In this document: positions 39,098 through 52,500 of the stretch, one piece after another
How positions within the stretch are numbered: position 1 is the stretch's first letter
Layout of the letters: every line of letters starts with the position of its first letter
Source: Melitaea cinxia
Lineage: Eukaryota > Arthropoda > Insecta > Lepidoptera > Nymphalidae
Assembly: GCF_905220565.1 (NCBI RefSeq)
Contig: NC_059406.1
Span: forward strand, 10,178,001-10,242,000
Reading direction: 5' to 3'
Length of the DNA: 64,000 bases
Made by a program: the position numbers and the translations under genes
Notes under the pieces: generated by a model
What the model was told of the DNA's origin: nothing
The model's input: the letters and a program-made list of their open reading frames with translations, nothing else
Databases searched by the model: none

Positions 39098-42000
39098 GGT
39101 GATGGTGATGGTGATTATGATGATATCGAAATGATGATAACACAAAAGATACTTCGTAAGACCGTAAAGATCAAATCTACTTACAAATGTATGTTTATAA
39201 TAGGCCAGTAAAAATAGAATTTAACCTCACACTAAATTTCCGATCCACTTCTTTTATTGTTACCATTTAGTAGTTATTCAGACCATAATAGTAGAGAAAA
39301 AAAAATTGTATTTATTATTTCCCGCAAACTTTTTTAGAAAACTTACCGTTTATGTAATGACTGGTTTTATTATTATTATTTCAATATTTTAAGAGTTATC
39401 GACCGAGATAACCGGTTCATTAAATGGGCCAGAAATAACGGTAAAATTACAAAAATGTTTCCAGGAAACAAAAGATGCGAATTTTATTCTCTACTATAAT
39501 AGTCTCAATAACTTTTACCATAAAGTGCGTAGTTTTCGAGATCATCATTACAGCCTATACAGTCCACTGCTGGACATAGGCCTCCACAAGTTTACGCCAA
39601 AAATAACGTGAACTCATGTGTTTTGCCCATAGTCACCACGCTGGGCAGGCGGGTTGGTGACCGCAGTACTGGCTTTGTCGCACCAAAGACGCTGCTGCCC
39701 GTCTTCGGCCTGTGTATTTCAAAGCCAGCAGTTGGATGGTTATCCCGCCATCGGTCGGCTTCTTAAGTTCCAAGATGGTTGTGGAACCTTGTTATCCCTT
39801 AGTCGCCTCTTACGACACCCACGGGAAGAGAGAGGGTGGCTAAATTCTTAAGTTTTCGAGATATCAGCCAAAAACTTTTTTTTCAAAATGGCGCTTGAAA
39901 CTCCACATGAATCTGTCAGCAATATATGGTTTTACTAGCAACCCGCTCCGGCTTCGCACGGTTGCAATAACTATCAATGTTCCTCTAGTATATTACGCAT
40001 GTATTATAGCTACATATAAACCTTCCTCTTCAATCACTATCTACTAAAAAAAACGCATCAAAATCCGTTGCGTAGTTTTAAAGATTTAAGCATACATAGG
40101 GACAGAGAAAGCGACTTTGTTTTATACTATGCAGTGATTGTTATTTTCCTCGCTAGAGAGCTCCAATAATAAACGCGTGCGATCGCTGCTAAGTTCAAAC
40201 TGCTATAGAGTAGACATGTCGATTTAAAATCGATTAATCGAAAAATCGATTATTTAGAGTAATATAATCGATTTTTCAGATCGATTTTGAACCCTACGTC
40301 GATTCAATGAATCGATCCATGAACCTCCCGAATCGGACCGATCCATTCAAAGAACTAGCGATAATCTTCCTCAATTGGCTGCGGTATTTAGTTTTTTTTT
40401 AATTTTTTGCTGTTTTCGGACGCAAAAGCAACTGGTAGTACTTGGTCAATAATTTGAACGCGTCATAGAGTAAATATTTATGAACGCTTCCGAAGGTGGC
40501 GTTACTTGCGTTAAAAAAAAAAACATTTTATTTTTCTATCCGGCTGTCAAACCTAACCTATCTAAAAAATAAAAACCTAAACCTATCTAAATTTTATAAA
40601 CATAAAATTTAATTAATTTATTAACCGACTTACAAGTACTTAGGCGAGACTAGAAATTTAAACTGCCACATTAGTTTAGTGGTCGCAAGCACTACTGCTG
40701 AGCAAAAGATCCTGGGTTCGATCCCCAACTCTACCTATTCCTTCGAAGGAATATAGGCGTGATATTATGTTTATTAATTTAATAATACTTCTATCCAATT
40801 ACTTGTATTTGCAGTAAATGGTCATCAATAATGTCCTGTATCTTTATTAGGCAATTAGTCATGTTTGAAATTGGCTCGATTAATCGAAAATCGATCTTTT
40901 AATGCTCGATTTAAACAAGAATCGATTCTAGTATGTCCGATTTGAATCGAATCGGAGATCGATATTTTTTTAAATGAATCGACATGCCTACTATAGAGAG
41001 AACCGCGGCCTCCGACGCGCTCTCCCGCCACCCCGGCCGGTCAGAACCGCCGTAAACGCTACGTCCCGCAATTTTTAAATCTGTAATATCTTCGAAAACA
41101 TTAATTTAAATCATATGCTGTTAAAGGCCATATAGATCTATATTAAATCAACAATGTATTTAAGGCATTTAATTAGATAAGGATTAATGCTGTATTGGTT
41201 AAAATCGCTTCGAAAATTAGTCATTATTTGTCGTAAAAAGTAAATGACAAAAAAATGTTATTGTGGGATATCCATAAGGGATAGACATATACCATAGCGG
41301 AGATTTCTGTAGACCTTTTCAATGCGTACAATACTTAGTACATTATTTTGATAAATCTCGTAGGGTTCAGCCTGCGTTTGAAATGTAAGCGGAAAAAATT
41401 TAATTATTTACGACATCACATTAGAAACCTCAAAAATAACAGTATTTCTCCACTATTTAATGGATGTTATTATACATATAAACCTTCCTCTTTAATCACT
41501 CTATCTATTAAAAAAAAACCGCATCAAAATCCGTTGCGTAGTTTTAAAGATTTAAGCATACATACGGACATAGGGATATAGGGACAGAGAAAGCGACTTT
41601 GTTTTATACTATGTAGTGATGATACTCAATAAGTGATCCTAAATATAATTAAAAAAAGATGGATTGGAAATTTAGTGCGAGGTTGACCAAAAAAACTGAT
41701 TTTTACTGGCCTTTAAGGAGTTACTTATTAGATGATTAAAAAGTCTCCCCAAGTGTGTTAACAAAAGTATGAATAGTTCGAATGCTGAACGGTCAAGGAA
41801 GGCCGTGAACTTGACTGAGACAGACAATCGAACGTCAGCGCGGGCGCGGACATCAAAATAATAGCGCGGAAGGGCGAGAGAAAGGCCGATCAGCGATATT
41901 TGCGTGCGCGCATTGTTAGGCATTCACCGTGATACGATCGAATCTCTCCGAGCGAGCACTAAAGATGTTCACATGCATTAACAATGACTAATAGCGATAG

Positions 42001-45000
42001 TTGCGTGAACTATGATTTAGTTCCGTATTAACTATCCGTTACTTTAAGCATAATGGTAATATCAATTCAGTAATAACAGACTTATTTTAAAATTAAATTG
42101 TACAATATTTTTGCTCCCGAATAAAATAATAAAAGCTATTAACCAGAACACAATAAAACATTCCTTCGTGAATCGCAAGTTGTGATCGTTTCATAATACC
42201 CAACAGTTGCGCCGGCTCGGCGAGCTAACCAATCGCTACATACTATTAGCCTCACGTCCGAAAGATCAATCAGAATCTCAATCGACATTTCATTCTACTT
42301 CTTACCTACAACTGCAAAAAGATCTCAATCCCACGCAACTATCGGTGGTTGCAATATTTCTGCAAATGCCCATACTATACCGCGAGGCCGCACACTCGCG
42401 TAATTGGTAACAATTATTAAGAGAATTTATATTCGATAAGTTGACAGATCGTGCTTCAAATTAAATTGAATTTCAGTTGAAGTTGAATTTTAGGCATGAC
42501 ATATATAAAAAGCCGTTTTTTATAATATAATGATGCCGTCGAATAATTGCCGGCTGCCGGAAATCTGTGTTCTGTAATTTAGTTATTCACTTCACACTCA
42601 TTTGCCGATTGCTTTCGGACAAAGAACTGTGAAGTAGATATAATCGAAACGATTATTGTTACGGCGTTACATCGAGATATTCAGATTTGAATGTTTTCCA
42701 CTTAAAATTCAGTGGTAACAAGTAGAAGATAAAGTAATCTTATCGCAATGCACATAATCACCGGTTTACATATACGGATAGCCCGCATCGAAACGAGTAA
42801 TCGCGAAACACGCCGTTAATAGACGATTATTTTCAGTTTTAGTTTTTTTGTCGTCAGTTAGTAGCACCTACGCATTATTAGAACAGGGCTGTAATCTTTT
42901 ATATTATTACAAAATGTTAAAACTTAAATTATATATTTTTTACATAAAAAATCACATACAGCATCTAAATTAATAAAGGAAAGAAGCTTCATATAAATTT
43001 TCGCCTCAATTACTTTGAAACAGCACCACTGAAATGTACACAATACTGTAGGCATTGTTGCAATAATAGCACATGTACGCGCGCAAACAGGACTAAAGGT
43101 TAAATTAATAATTGGCAGCCCTGAATGAAGGCGGCTATCCGGTGGCGGTTGATTGTACTCATCAAGGATTTCTGCACTCAAGGACGTTAGTTGCTAGACG
43201 ATTGCTGTCGAACGCCTCTTATTTTTTCTCCCCAGACACATTTCGTTTTTGTCTCGACTCATTTATATTCATGATACATATCGACGGTTAATCCTTATTG
43301 TTTTATATATCTACTGTTTAGTTACAAAAACATAATGCAATCAATCTATCGGAAAACTGGTGAAGCGCTGAACATTAATTACTCTTGCTTATTATTTCTG
43401 TGTATAAGATGTAGGCAATGACTATTAAAAAAAATTAAACATTAAAAATTCTTCGACGCGTTATTAAAATAAGATATTGGTTCGGAACATTTGTGGCAGC
43501 AAAACGAACAGGGAATCAATGCTTGAGTAGGTTTATTTAAATCACTTTTTGTACACACGAAGCACCAACAAAAACTATAGACTGTTCGTCTTTAAGGTCA
43601 CTCACCTCGATAGACCAAATGTGCAAACCTCACTGTCTTGTACAATTTTTTGTGGCATATGGCCAGTTCACGGTGTACGAGCAGATGGTAAATAATTACG
43701 ATTAGTCTTTTTGTCTCCATCTCAGATAAGCCGCAGACTAGTGTATTGTATACACTACGATCCTATCATTACTCGAACAATGCAGTTACTTGACAGGCTA
43801 ACCGACGAATCAAAGATGTATGTAAATATACAGCACGTCAACAAAGCTCATTGCAAGCCCAAAAACATAAAACAAAATAAGGACAAGGACAAAAGGACTA
43901 CCAGTCGGACCCATCGCACGTATGAGAGGATAGCGTATCCAGTCTTTAATTACTTTTATTTACGTTTCAGATAAAATATAGCATTTTTATGGCTCATACG
44001 ACTTGGCTTGAATAAACAGAAGTAATAATTACACAGTTGCTTAAGCGAGAGCGTAATTTTCGAGCTCAGGCGAGTCATGATACTGACATTTGGCGTATTG
44101 AATGTATTATTACTACAGGCAAACTGGTACGCCTATGACATTATTGATCCATTGTCAATTATTTTTATTATATAAACTGTTAGCATAGTCGTTATGTAGA
44201 ACGCTTTAAAGTAGGTAATGTTTATACTTAAATGGAATCCTTTATATACTTTGAAATGTTGTTGTTATCGTTATCTTGATGTATGTATGATGATTAATTA
44301 TAATTACTACTTAAGCTATGCTTGTACCATCCATATTTATTAATATTATTTTTATTACTAATAAATAAGTCGCTATCATTTGTGAATTGATAATTAAGTG
44401 TGACCCCTAGTATAAATGACATTGTATAAAGTCTCAAACGTTATTTAAGTATTTATTTTTTACAAATTTTAGATATTGTCTGCATTTTAATTATATATTA
44501 TAATGTACAAGTGATAACACGAAAGACAAGCTGAGGTAACAATAAAGTATTCTCAGAGCGTGTTTACGATGTGCAAAGTGGGTGTTTCGTCTAGAAACCG
44601 CAACCTAATATTATATGAAATGTGTGCATGAAATGTCTACGATGAAGTACACATTATAAATATTCAACAAGAGATTATCAGTCTAACTATATAAATTGTA
44701 TAATTTAATTAATAATTTGATGTAAGCGTCTGTGAGTTTTTATGAACACTAAATAAACATAAGAAGTTGAAATTCTACATTCAACTACATTTTATATTTT
44801 AATATTTTTGTTTGTAGTCATTTCTTATATGATTTTATAAACTTTAATGCATCAAACATTTAATTGCTAATATGTCGATATTATAAGAAACACACTATAC
44901 TAACAAGTCATAACTAAATAGTTAAAAAAAAAAAATTGAATATTGAGTTTTTAAATGTAAGTGAGTTTGGAATATTTTTTATTATCAAATATGTTTTCGA

Positions 45001-46488
45001 AACGACCGGTTGGTATATGAATAAATTAATTGAGGTATTAAAACTACAATCGAAGCTGCCGAATAATTAATATTATCGGAAACACCGTACCTGTTAAGAT
45101 AACTAACCGTCGCTAATACCAGAGATCAAGCAATTGTTGTTAAAAAAAAGTGATGGGGCTGCCAAACTGGTGTGATCATCAATTCGCAAATAAAACACGT
45201 GTTCGTTTGATCGAAGCAGTTTGCGCTACAATTTTTACTTTATTCACATCGTCAAAAGAAACAAAAACCTCATTTGATATGCCCGATCTTAATTTAAGCA
45301 CATTTTAAAATGTTTGTTATGTTTTTATAACCCTACCTGGGGTCTCTAATTTTTTTTATAAAACTACGATGTTCATAATTATTTTAATTTCATTCAATTA
45401 TTTCGTACTAAATCTTAAGTTCGTAGCTCGCTATGTTTTTACAAGTATAACTTTTAACCTTCCTTTTCATATTATATATTTGGACCGAGAGCCAAGAACT
45501 ATTTAAACGCTCAAGTTTCTCGACGAATAAATTGTGAAACATGTTTGAAACATATAAAGCTAACAGTCGGCTTGATAAAGTATTAAGTAACTTATTGAGC
45601 CAACTATTAAACACTTTTGATTCAATTATACTAACAACAAATTATATCTTATTAAAACGCATCGCGCCAGCGTTGAATCGTCTCTATATAGAGTTGACTA
45701 TTAACGTGGTTAATAATAATTTTAAATTAACAGAGACACTTTTCAGCAAACATTCGCAAGACATGATGTCACTCTGTCACATTGTGAATCCAAGTGCTGC
45801 GCGACGACGAAATAAAAACACCATGATGTTGTTTACGGTCGTCATCGAAATCATTTTAAAGGACACGTCAACACAAAAAGAGGACAATGAAGTATTAATC
45901 ACAAATTCGTGTCCTTAATATATATATATTTTTTAATGTAAGTTATATTATAGTACATAGCGTTAATTCTTTAGCGAAACGTTTCGACACATTTTACACC
46001 AATTATTACATCAGGTACGTAACCATTATTTTCACCTTATAAATTATTTACATACGAGTATAATAATTGTACTACACTATACATAGTTCTAATTTTCTTT
46101 CTATACACAATATGATTATAAGAACGTGTTCGACATTAACCTAAATAAAAATAATTAGAAGTACAAATAAAAAACTTAAAACACAGCCGTGTATTTAATC
46201 ACAGTAAGAATGTGCTTAATATACGCGCAGATACAAGCTGTTTTGTAATTTTAATACCATTAATGTGAAGTGGAACAACACATAGAGCCACTATGTCGAC
46301 AATTTGTCAGTTTTTATTCATGAAAACGAGTATTTATTAATTAGATATATATTTTAAATTGTATTTCGTTATTTTTTTAGTGACTATAACAGAACAGTAC
46401 CTAATTAACTTACGTTGTCGAATTATCAATATTCTAGAAGTTATGATTCGTTCCAAAAATTTGATTAAAGTTAATAAATATTATGTAT

Positions 46489-46540
<52 letters not shown>

Positions 46541-49500
46541 TATTATATGTAGTATATTTACTTATTTTTATAACATATAGCTTGTTAACTCCATGCCAAT
46601 TCTTTATCAACTATTTGTACACTTCCCTACCGCTTCTCATTTTATATGTATACCCTAAGGTTGTCTGGAAGAAATCGCTCTTAGCGATAAGACCGCCTTT
46701 GTACATCTTTCTTCGTATGTATCCCTTTTTGTAACATTTCTTTGTAGTGTACAATAAAGAGTATTTATTATTATTATTATTATAAATAAAGCATTATAAA
46801 CACGTTTGTAATAAGCCACATACACATTTGTAATAAGTTAAGATAAATCATTTTATATTGCACCGATTGCATCATTTATTAATAAGAACTTTGAATGTTT
46901 TTCGAGACACAATTGTGAATATTAAGCGGCTGGGTGATGACCAAGACCATCTTGACGATACATGCCGTCACTTTAAATATATACCTACAACAATGTCGTT
47001 AAAACGAGACATACGTGATATCGAAACGAGGTTTTTCCTGTGACTCGTTTAGCATTCACAAAAAAATATTTTTTTAACTGTGTTTACATTTCAAAATTTA
47101 ATTTTTACCACCTCCAAAAGGGTAATCATTGAGCTTTTATTTTTAACATATTTTTAAGTAAATTATGCATTCATCGACTATTAAATAATAGGAACTATTC
47201 TTTACTATCTAGAAAGGCTTTCAGCAAATCTTGAGCTTTTATCGAAATCGCAGTAAAAAATTAAAAACTTTTTTTATATTTTGAGAACTTTAAAAAGCAG
47301 ATATGTTTTAAATGTATGAAACATGTTTAAATTATTCTCTCACGAGTACTAGTAGTAACTAGCTCTTAGTACACATAAGGCATAACATTTTGATCTATCT
47401 TATCCGGCCCGACCAATAACCGACAAGTAAATTACACTACAGTTGAAGGAAAACATCAAAACCATCAGATAATTCAGTAAATCGTACGGTAATAATGTCA
47501 TTAAGTAATTCAAATATTACATGTAAACGTTATATTTACCTACAACTTAGAAACTGTTCTCATTCACGTTAATAAACAAAAATCAGAAGAAGTGGAGTAC
47601 CTAGTTAATACATTCGTCTTCTAATGTACTAAAAATAGTTTTAATTCAAGAATCAAAATTTTCTTTTTTTTAAGATGATAAAATTCATTTTTTTTTTTAT
47701 ATGTGATTATTCAATTTATTTCTGGAAATGATTCGAATTATGACAACAGCGAAAAAATTACAGTGGTCTAAAGCTTTTTAAGTCTAGAGAAAAGATGTGT
47801 TATTAAGCATACTTTATCAATAGGTTATTGCAAATTTGTATATTTCTAGTGGATATACCAAAAATATGTTTAACAAGGAAGCTCTAGGCACGTCAATGTT
47901 TACTTCTCCACTCCTACACCTCGTAACGTGATGTTTTATATCCTATAGAACATGGAAGCCTATATGGCGACATACAAAGTGTATTACATAATACTAACGC
48001 TCGGTTTCTGAAACGTTTGTCAATAATTGTGTTTGCAAACAAACGAAAAAAAAACAGACTTCAATTACATCGACAAGAAAACAACGTAGATCGACGAAAA
48101 AATAGTCAAGTAACTACGTGTTATCAAAGATTACTCAAAAAGTAGTTATCAGATCTCGATAAAATTTAAATTTGACCACATGATAAACATCAGCTTTTGA
48201 TTAAATTAAAAATTATCAAAATCGGTACACCCAGTAAAAAGTTATGCGGATTTTCAAGAGTTTCCCTCGATTTCTCTGGAATCCCATCATCAAATCCTGG
48301 TTTCCTTATCATGGTACAAAACTAGGGATATCTCCTTTCCAACAAAATAAGGATTAATAAAATAGGTACATCCAGTAAAATGTTATGTGGTATAATACAA
48401 CGTAGGTCGACGAAAAAAGCGTCAAGTAAAAACGCATTATTAGATATAGCTCGAAAAGTAGTTGTTAGATCTCAAATAAATTTAATTAGGACCAATTGAC
48501 ACACACCACCTTTCGATTAAAAAAAATTGTCAAAATCGGTCCACCCGGTCAGAAGTTATGATGTAACATACATTAAAAAAAAAATACAGTCGAATGAGAA
48601 CCTCCTCCTTTTTTGGAAGTCGGTTAAAAAAGTATAGGTCTACCAACGCCGGTTTCCGAAAGGCTGATAAAAGTAAAATTAACAAATCGGGTAATTTTAT
48701 TATTATGTTTTTAAACATTCTACGTAGAAAATAATTGTTATCCAGTTAATTCGCCGATATACACCGATTAGTTGACCGAGTATTTGACAGACGTTTGATC
48801 AATGATTATAGCTTAATTCGCGTTCAGAAACCCAATTCGAGAGTCAAATTTAAAAGCTATGTCAACTGACATTATAATCAAATTTAGTAGTTTAACATTT
48901 CTGCGTTGATCAGCCTTTCAGAAACCGGGGGTAAGACTATGCTCTATTACTATTACCCAAATTACATAGTTTATAAATTAAAGACGTTTAATTTATGCAA
49001 ATATGAAAACAAAACGATCTTAAGGACATATTAACTGGTATGTTGTATTGTCACATAGCATCAATTATCGTAATAAGTCGTCAATAACACAGAACAGAGC
49101 CGTTTATATGTTTTATTACATAGTAGACAAATCATATGGGCACTTGAGGATTGCCTCGGGCGTTCCAGGCGGGCAGGCACCGATGCACACCGCTCCTACT
49201 GTGACCTGAAGAACGGTTACCGACTAACCTATTGACTCGTTTGACCAATAGGCAGTGTTATTAATCTGATTACTTTACTATGTTTACAAAAATACTCTTT
49301 TTTAAAATTATTTATTTAATTAAGCTTTACGTCAAAATTTGTATCGGACCTATTATTTTATCTGTAAAAATTAATTCTTAAGTTTTGTCTCATACAAAAG
49401 ATGACTAATCCACATAAACTTTTCAAATACATATTGACATTTCCCATGTGTAGGTTACAATTTGTCAACCTAGCATGATGACAAAGTAAAACTTCGTACC

Positions 49501-52500
49501 GCACCAGCGGCGGCGCCGTGACTCAGAATTAGGCGCCCGGTAACCTGCGATCGTAATCTACAAATCCTGACCGAACTAATTAAGGCGTACATTAGGGCGC
49601 GAAATGGACGGAAACCAACGACGGCATTCGTACCCTTAATGTATTAATGCATTAGAAATTACTATTTATAGTGGGGAAACACTTGTTTATGGATTAGGTG
49701 TATAATTATGAATATTTTCAAGCCAGAATTTTTATTTTATTTAAAACACAATACTAAGATGTAATTGATTTCATTTCTACATTCTTACTTCTAAATAAAA
49801 TAAATTAGCTATCAATACATCCGTCTTAGTTTCACTGGAGTTAATTTTCGATACTTGCCTTACTTTAGCTTATGCATTTAAGTTTACATTTACGGTTCAT
49901 GCATAGATACACTTTTGAACATAGTATTACATATCTATTTAGAATTTGAATAATCCTCTTCCCGTAGGTGTCGTAAGAGGCGACAAAGGTATAACACAGT
50001 TCCACTACAACCTTGGAACTTAAAAAGTCGACCGATGGCGGGATAACCGTCGAACTGCTGGCTTTGAAATACACAGGCCGAAGATGGGCAGCAGCGTCTT
50101 CGGTGCGACAAAGCCAGCCCTGCGGTTACCAACCCGCCTGCCCAGTGTGGTGACTGATGGGCAAAACACGTGAGTTCACGTCATTTTTGGCTCGAACTTG
50201 TGGAGGCCTTGGTCCAGAAGTGGACTGCGATAGGCTGATGTGTATGTGTTAAAATTATGTGCTTTTTATATAGTGCTTACATATGCAAATTCAAAAAATT
50301 AATTTCATCTCATTCATTTGAACTAGAATCAGGAAAATTTATTTTTATGTAAAACGGGGAAAGAAAATCACGAAAAATAAATAAACTCGATACATCAACT
50401 CAATCAGACAAATTAGTTGTATTGTGTATTTAATACGATTCATCGTAGATTTATTTATACGACTATTACTGATTCTGCATTCCAATCCTCAAACCGGCAA
50501 ATAATGATTTGCGATAAGTAGTAATCGCATGAAAGCTAACCAAGAACTGGTCGCTTTCCTAAGCTGCTGTGAAAAGGGTGTAAGTCTCGACGGGCACTGA
50601 GAAATCATATTTTATACGAGTATATAGCTTGTTAGTAATGAAGTACAGTGCTATGCATAACATTCACGACGTAGTGGCAGTATTCCCGGCGATGACAAGA
50701 TAGCAGACCGCAACTTCCTTATCCGTTACGCGATATAATCGCCTAAGAAGTAAGAACGTTGTCTCATTTGAATAAGCAACGACTTGAGAAGTCCCGATCT
50801 AAATATATCCCTTGACGAAATAGCATGGATTCTTATGAATTCATTTCAAAATATGAAATTTAAATCGGTGCATTGATTACATAAGACCATTTGGAATAAA
50901 TTACAATACATTAGTAATACATTTTAAAAACATTTACGAAACGAACCAGTATATGAACACCGATAATCCCATTAATATCCGCTTGTAGCATTTACGTTGG
51001 AATTCTCTAGAAATTTTCCCGGGTTCCCGCGAGGTTCAGATCGTGACTCCGCGTCGCGTTCGGCGCAATTTGCTTACCCATACAGTGCCGTTCTAATCAT
51101 GTGTAAAATATTACCGTACCTCGTCACTGTAACACTGAATCAGGACGGCACGTCAAAAAGTCACAGCGAAACATTTTGAGATTAATTGACTGCGATACTC
51201 GCTGCACGATTACAGTTGTTTGCACTCTTGGATACTTTGAACGTGATTGCTGGCCTGGTAAGCGAATGCTAAATACGTAGCGTAATGGTTCAAGCCATTT
51301 TATAGATATGCAATAAATGTGTTCAAGACCGAACATAAACAAACAATTGACGGCTATAGTGTAAAACTCGGTAAAATGGTCGGTAAGTAATCATCTGAAC
51401 AAGTCTTATAAGAGCGTGGAGAATCGACGAGATCAAGTTGAACGCGTGAACCCAAGTCGGCGAGTAACTAGACGGGTATTAGTACGAAGGGCTAGAGGGC
51501 CGAGGGCCTATTAGAAGAATAGTAGCGCGGTAAAGCATAAGATCATAAAGTCTCACCTACAATCAGCTAAAAACCGTAAACCTGACCTACCATTAGCCAA
51601 ACTCGAAATAAACATTTGAAAATTTAATAGTCCTGGGTTATTTTAACTCTAAATATATGAAGTAGGTACCTAGTGATTACGGTTAAAATAATAATTTTAA
51701 AATATTTTTTTGCATTGCAGCAATCCTCGAATAAAATATAAAGTATAATTCTATTAATACATATTCAATTGCACACTGCCTCAATGATCTTTTGTTATAA
51801 CAATGAAGTAATTAATGTTTAATTACTAAACAATTATATAGGATAATTATAATGACCGCATTACCATAATACCCTCTTTATATTCGATGACAACAAAATT
51901 ACAATTAAAATCTGCTCTAACGTAAACAACATTAGCACATCTTTTAAAATACAATTATCTTTCTTATGATTCGACAATTGTAATTGCTCGCAAACGAAAA
52001 AAAAACCGACTTCAAATACATTGACAAATACACGACGACGCGTTAGCGCAGCGGTCACAGTACAGACTGTTGCGCTGGCGGTCGCGGGTTCGATCCCCGT
52101 TCACAACAGATATTTGTATTGGCCATATAGATGTTTGTCGTGGTCTGGGCGTTTGTGCTTGTGTATTGTGTGTTTTTCCGGACCCCCAAAACACGAGAGA
52201 ATTTCCTACTGGGGGCCGTTGAGTGTGACGCGTTTATTTATTTATTTATTTATTTACAAGTAATACGTTAACGTAAGTAGCCGAAAAAATAATGAAGTAA
52301 ATGCGCGTTATCAAAGATTATTCAAGAGAACCTCATCCTTTTTGGTAGTCGATTAAAAGGAGATTGTTCTGTTTTATATTGCCCGAAAATACCGTAAGAT
52401 TTTGAGTGAGATAAATATACGATACAATCTCTGCTATCTTAGAAAAAAATAAATTACATTTGATAGTACACATTCACCGATACAGAATCATATCTGCTCG

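Noticed and set aside
38883..39143. Open frame with a poly-histidine run on the minus strand
   Set aside because: It is the (GAT)n microsatellite at the end of a SINE read as codons, not a protein.
45541..45918. 125-codon plus-strand ORF in the first intron
   Set aside because: No domain, signal or splice context and AT-rich low-complexity sequence; cannot be supported as a gene.
52031..52110. Possible tRNA gene (plus strand)
   Set aside because: Same SINE family, with a body and TTTA tail; not a stand-alone tRNA.
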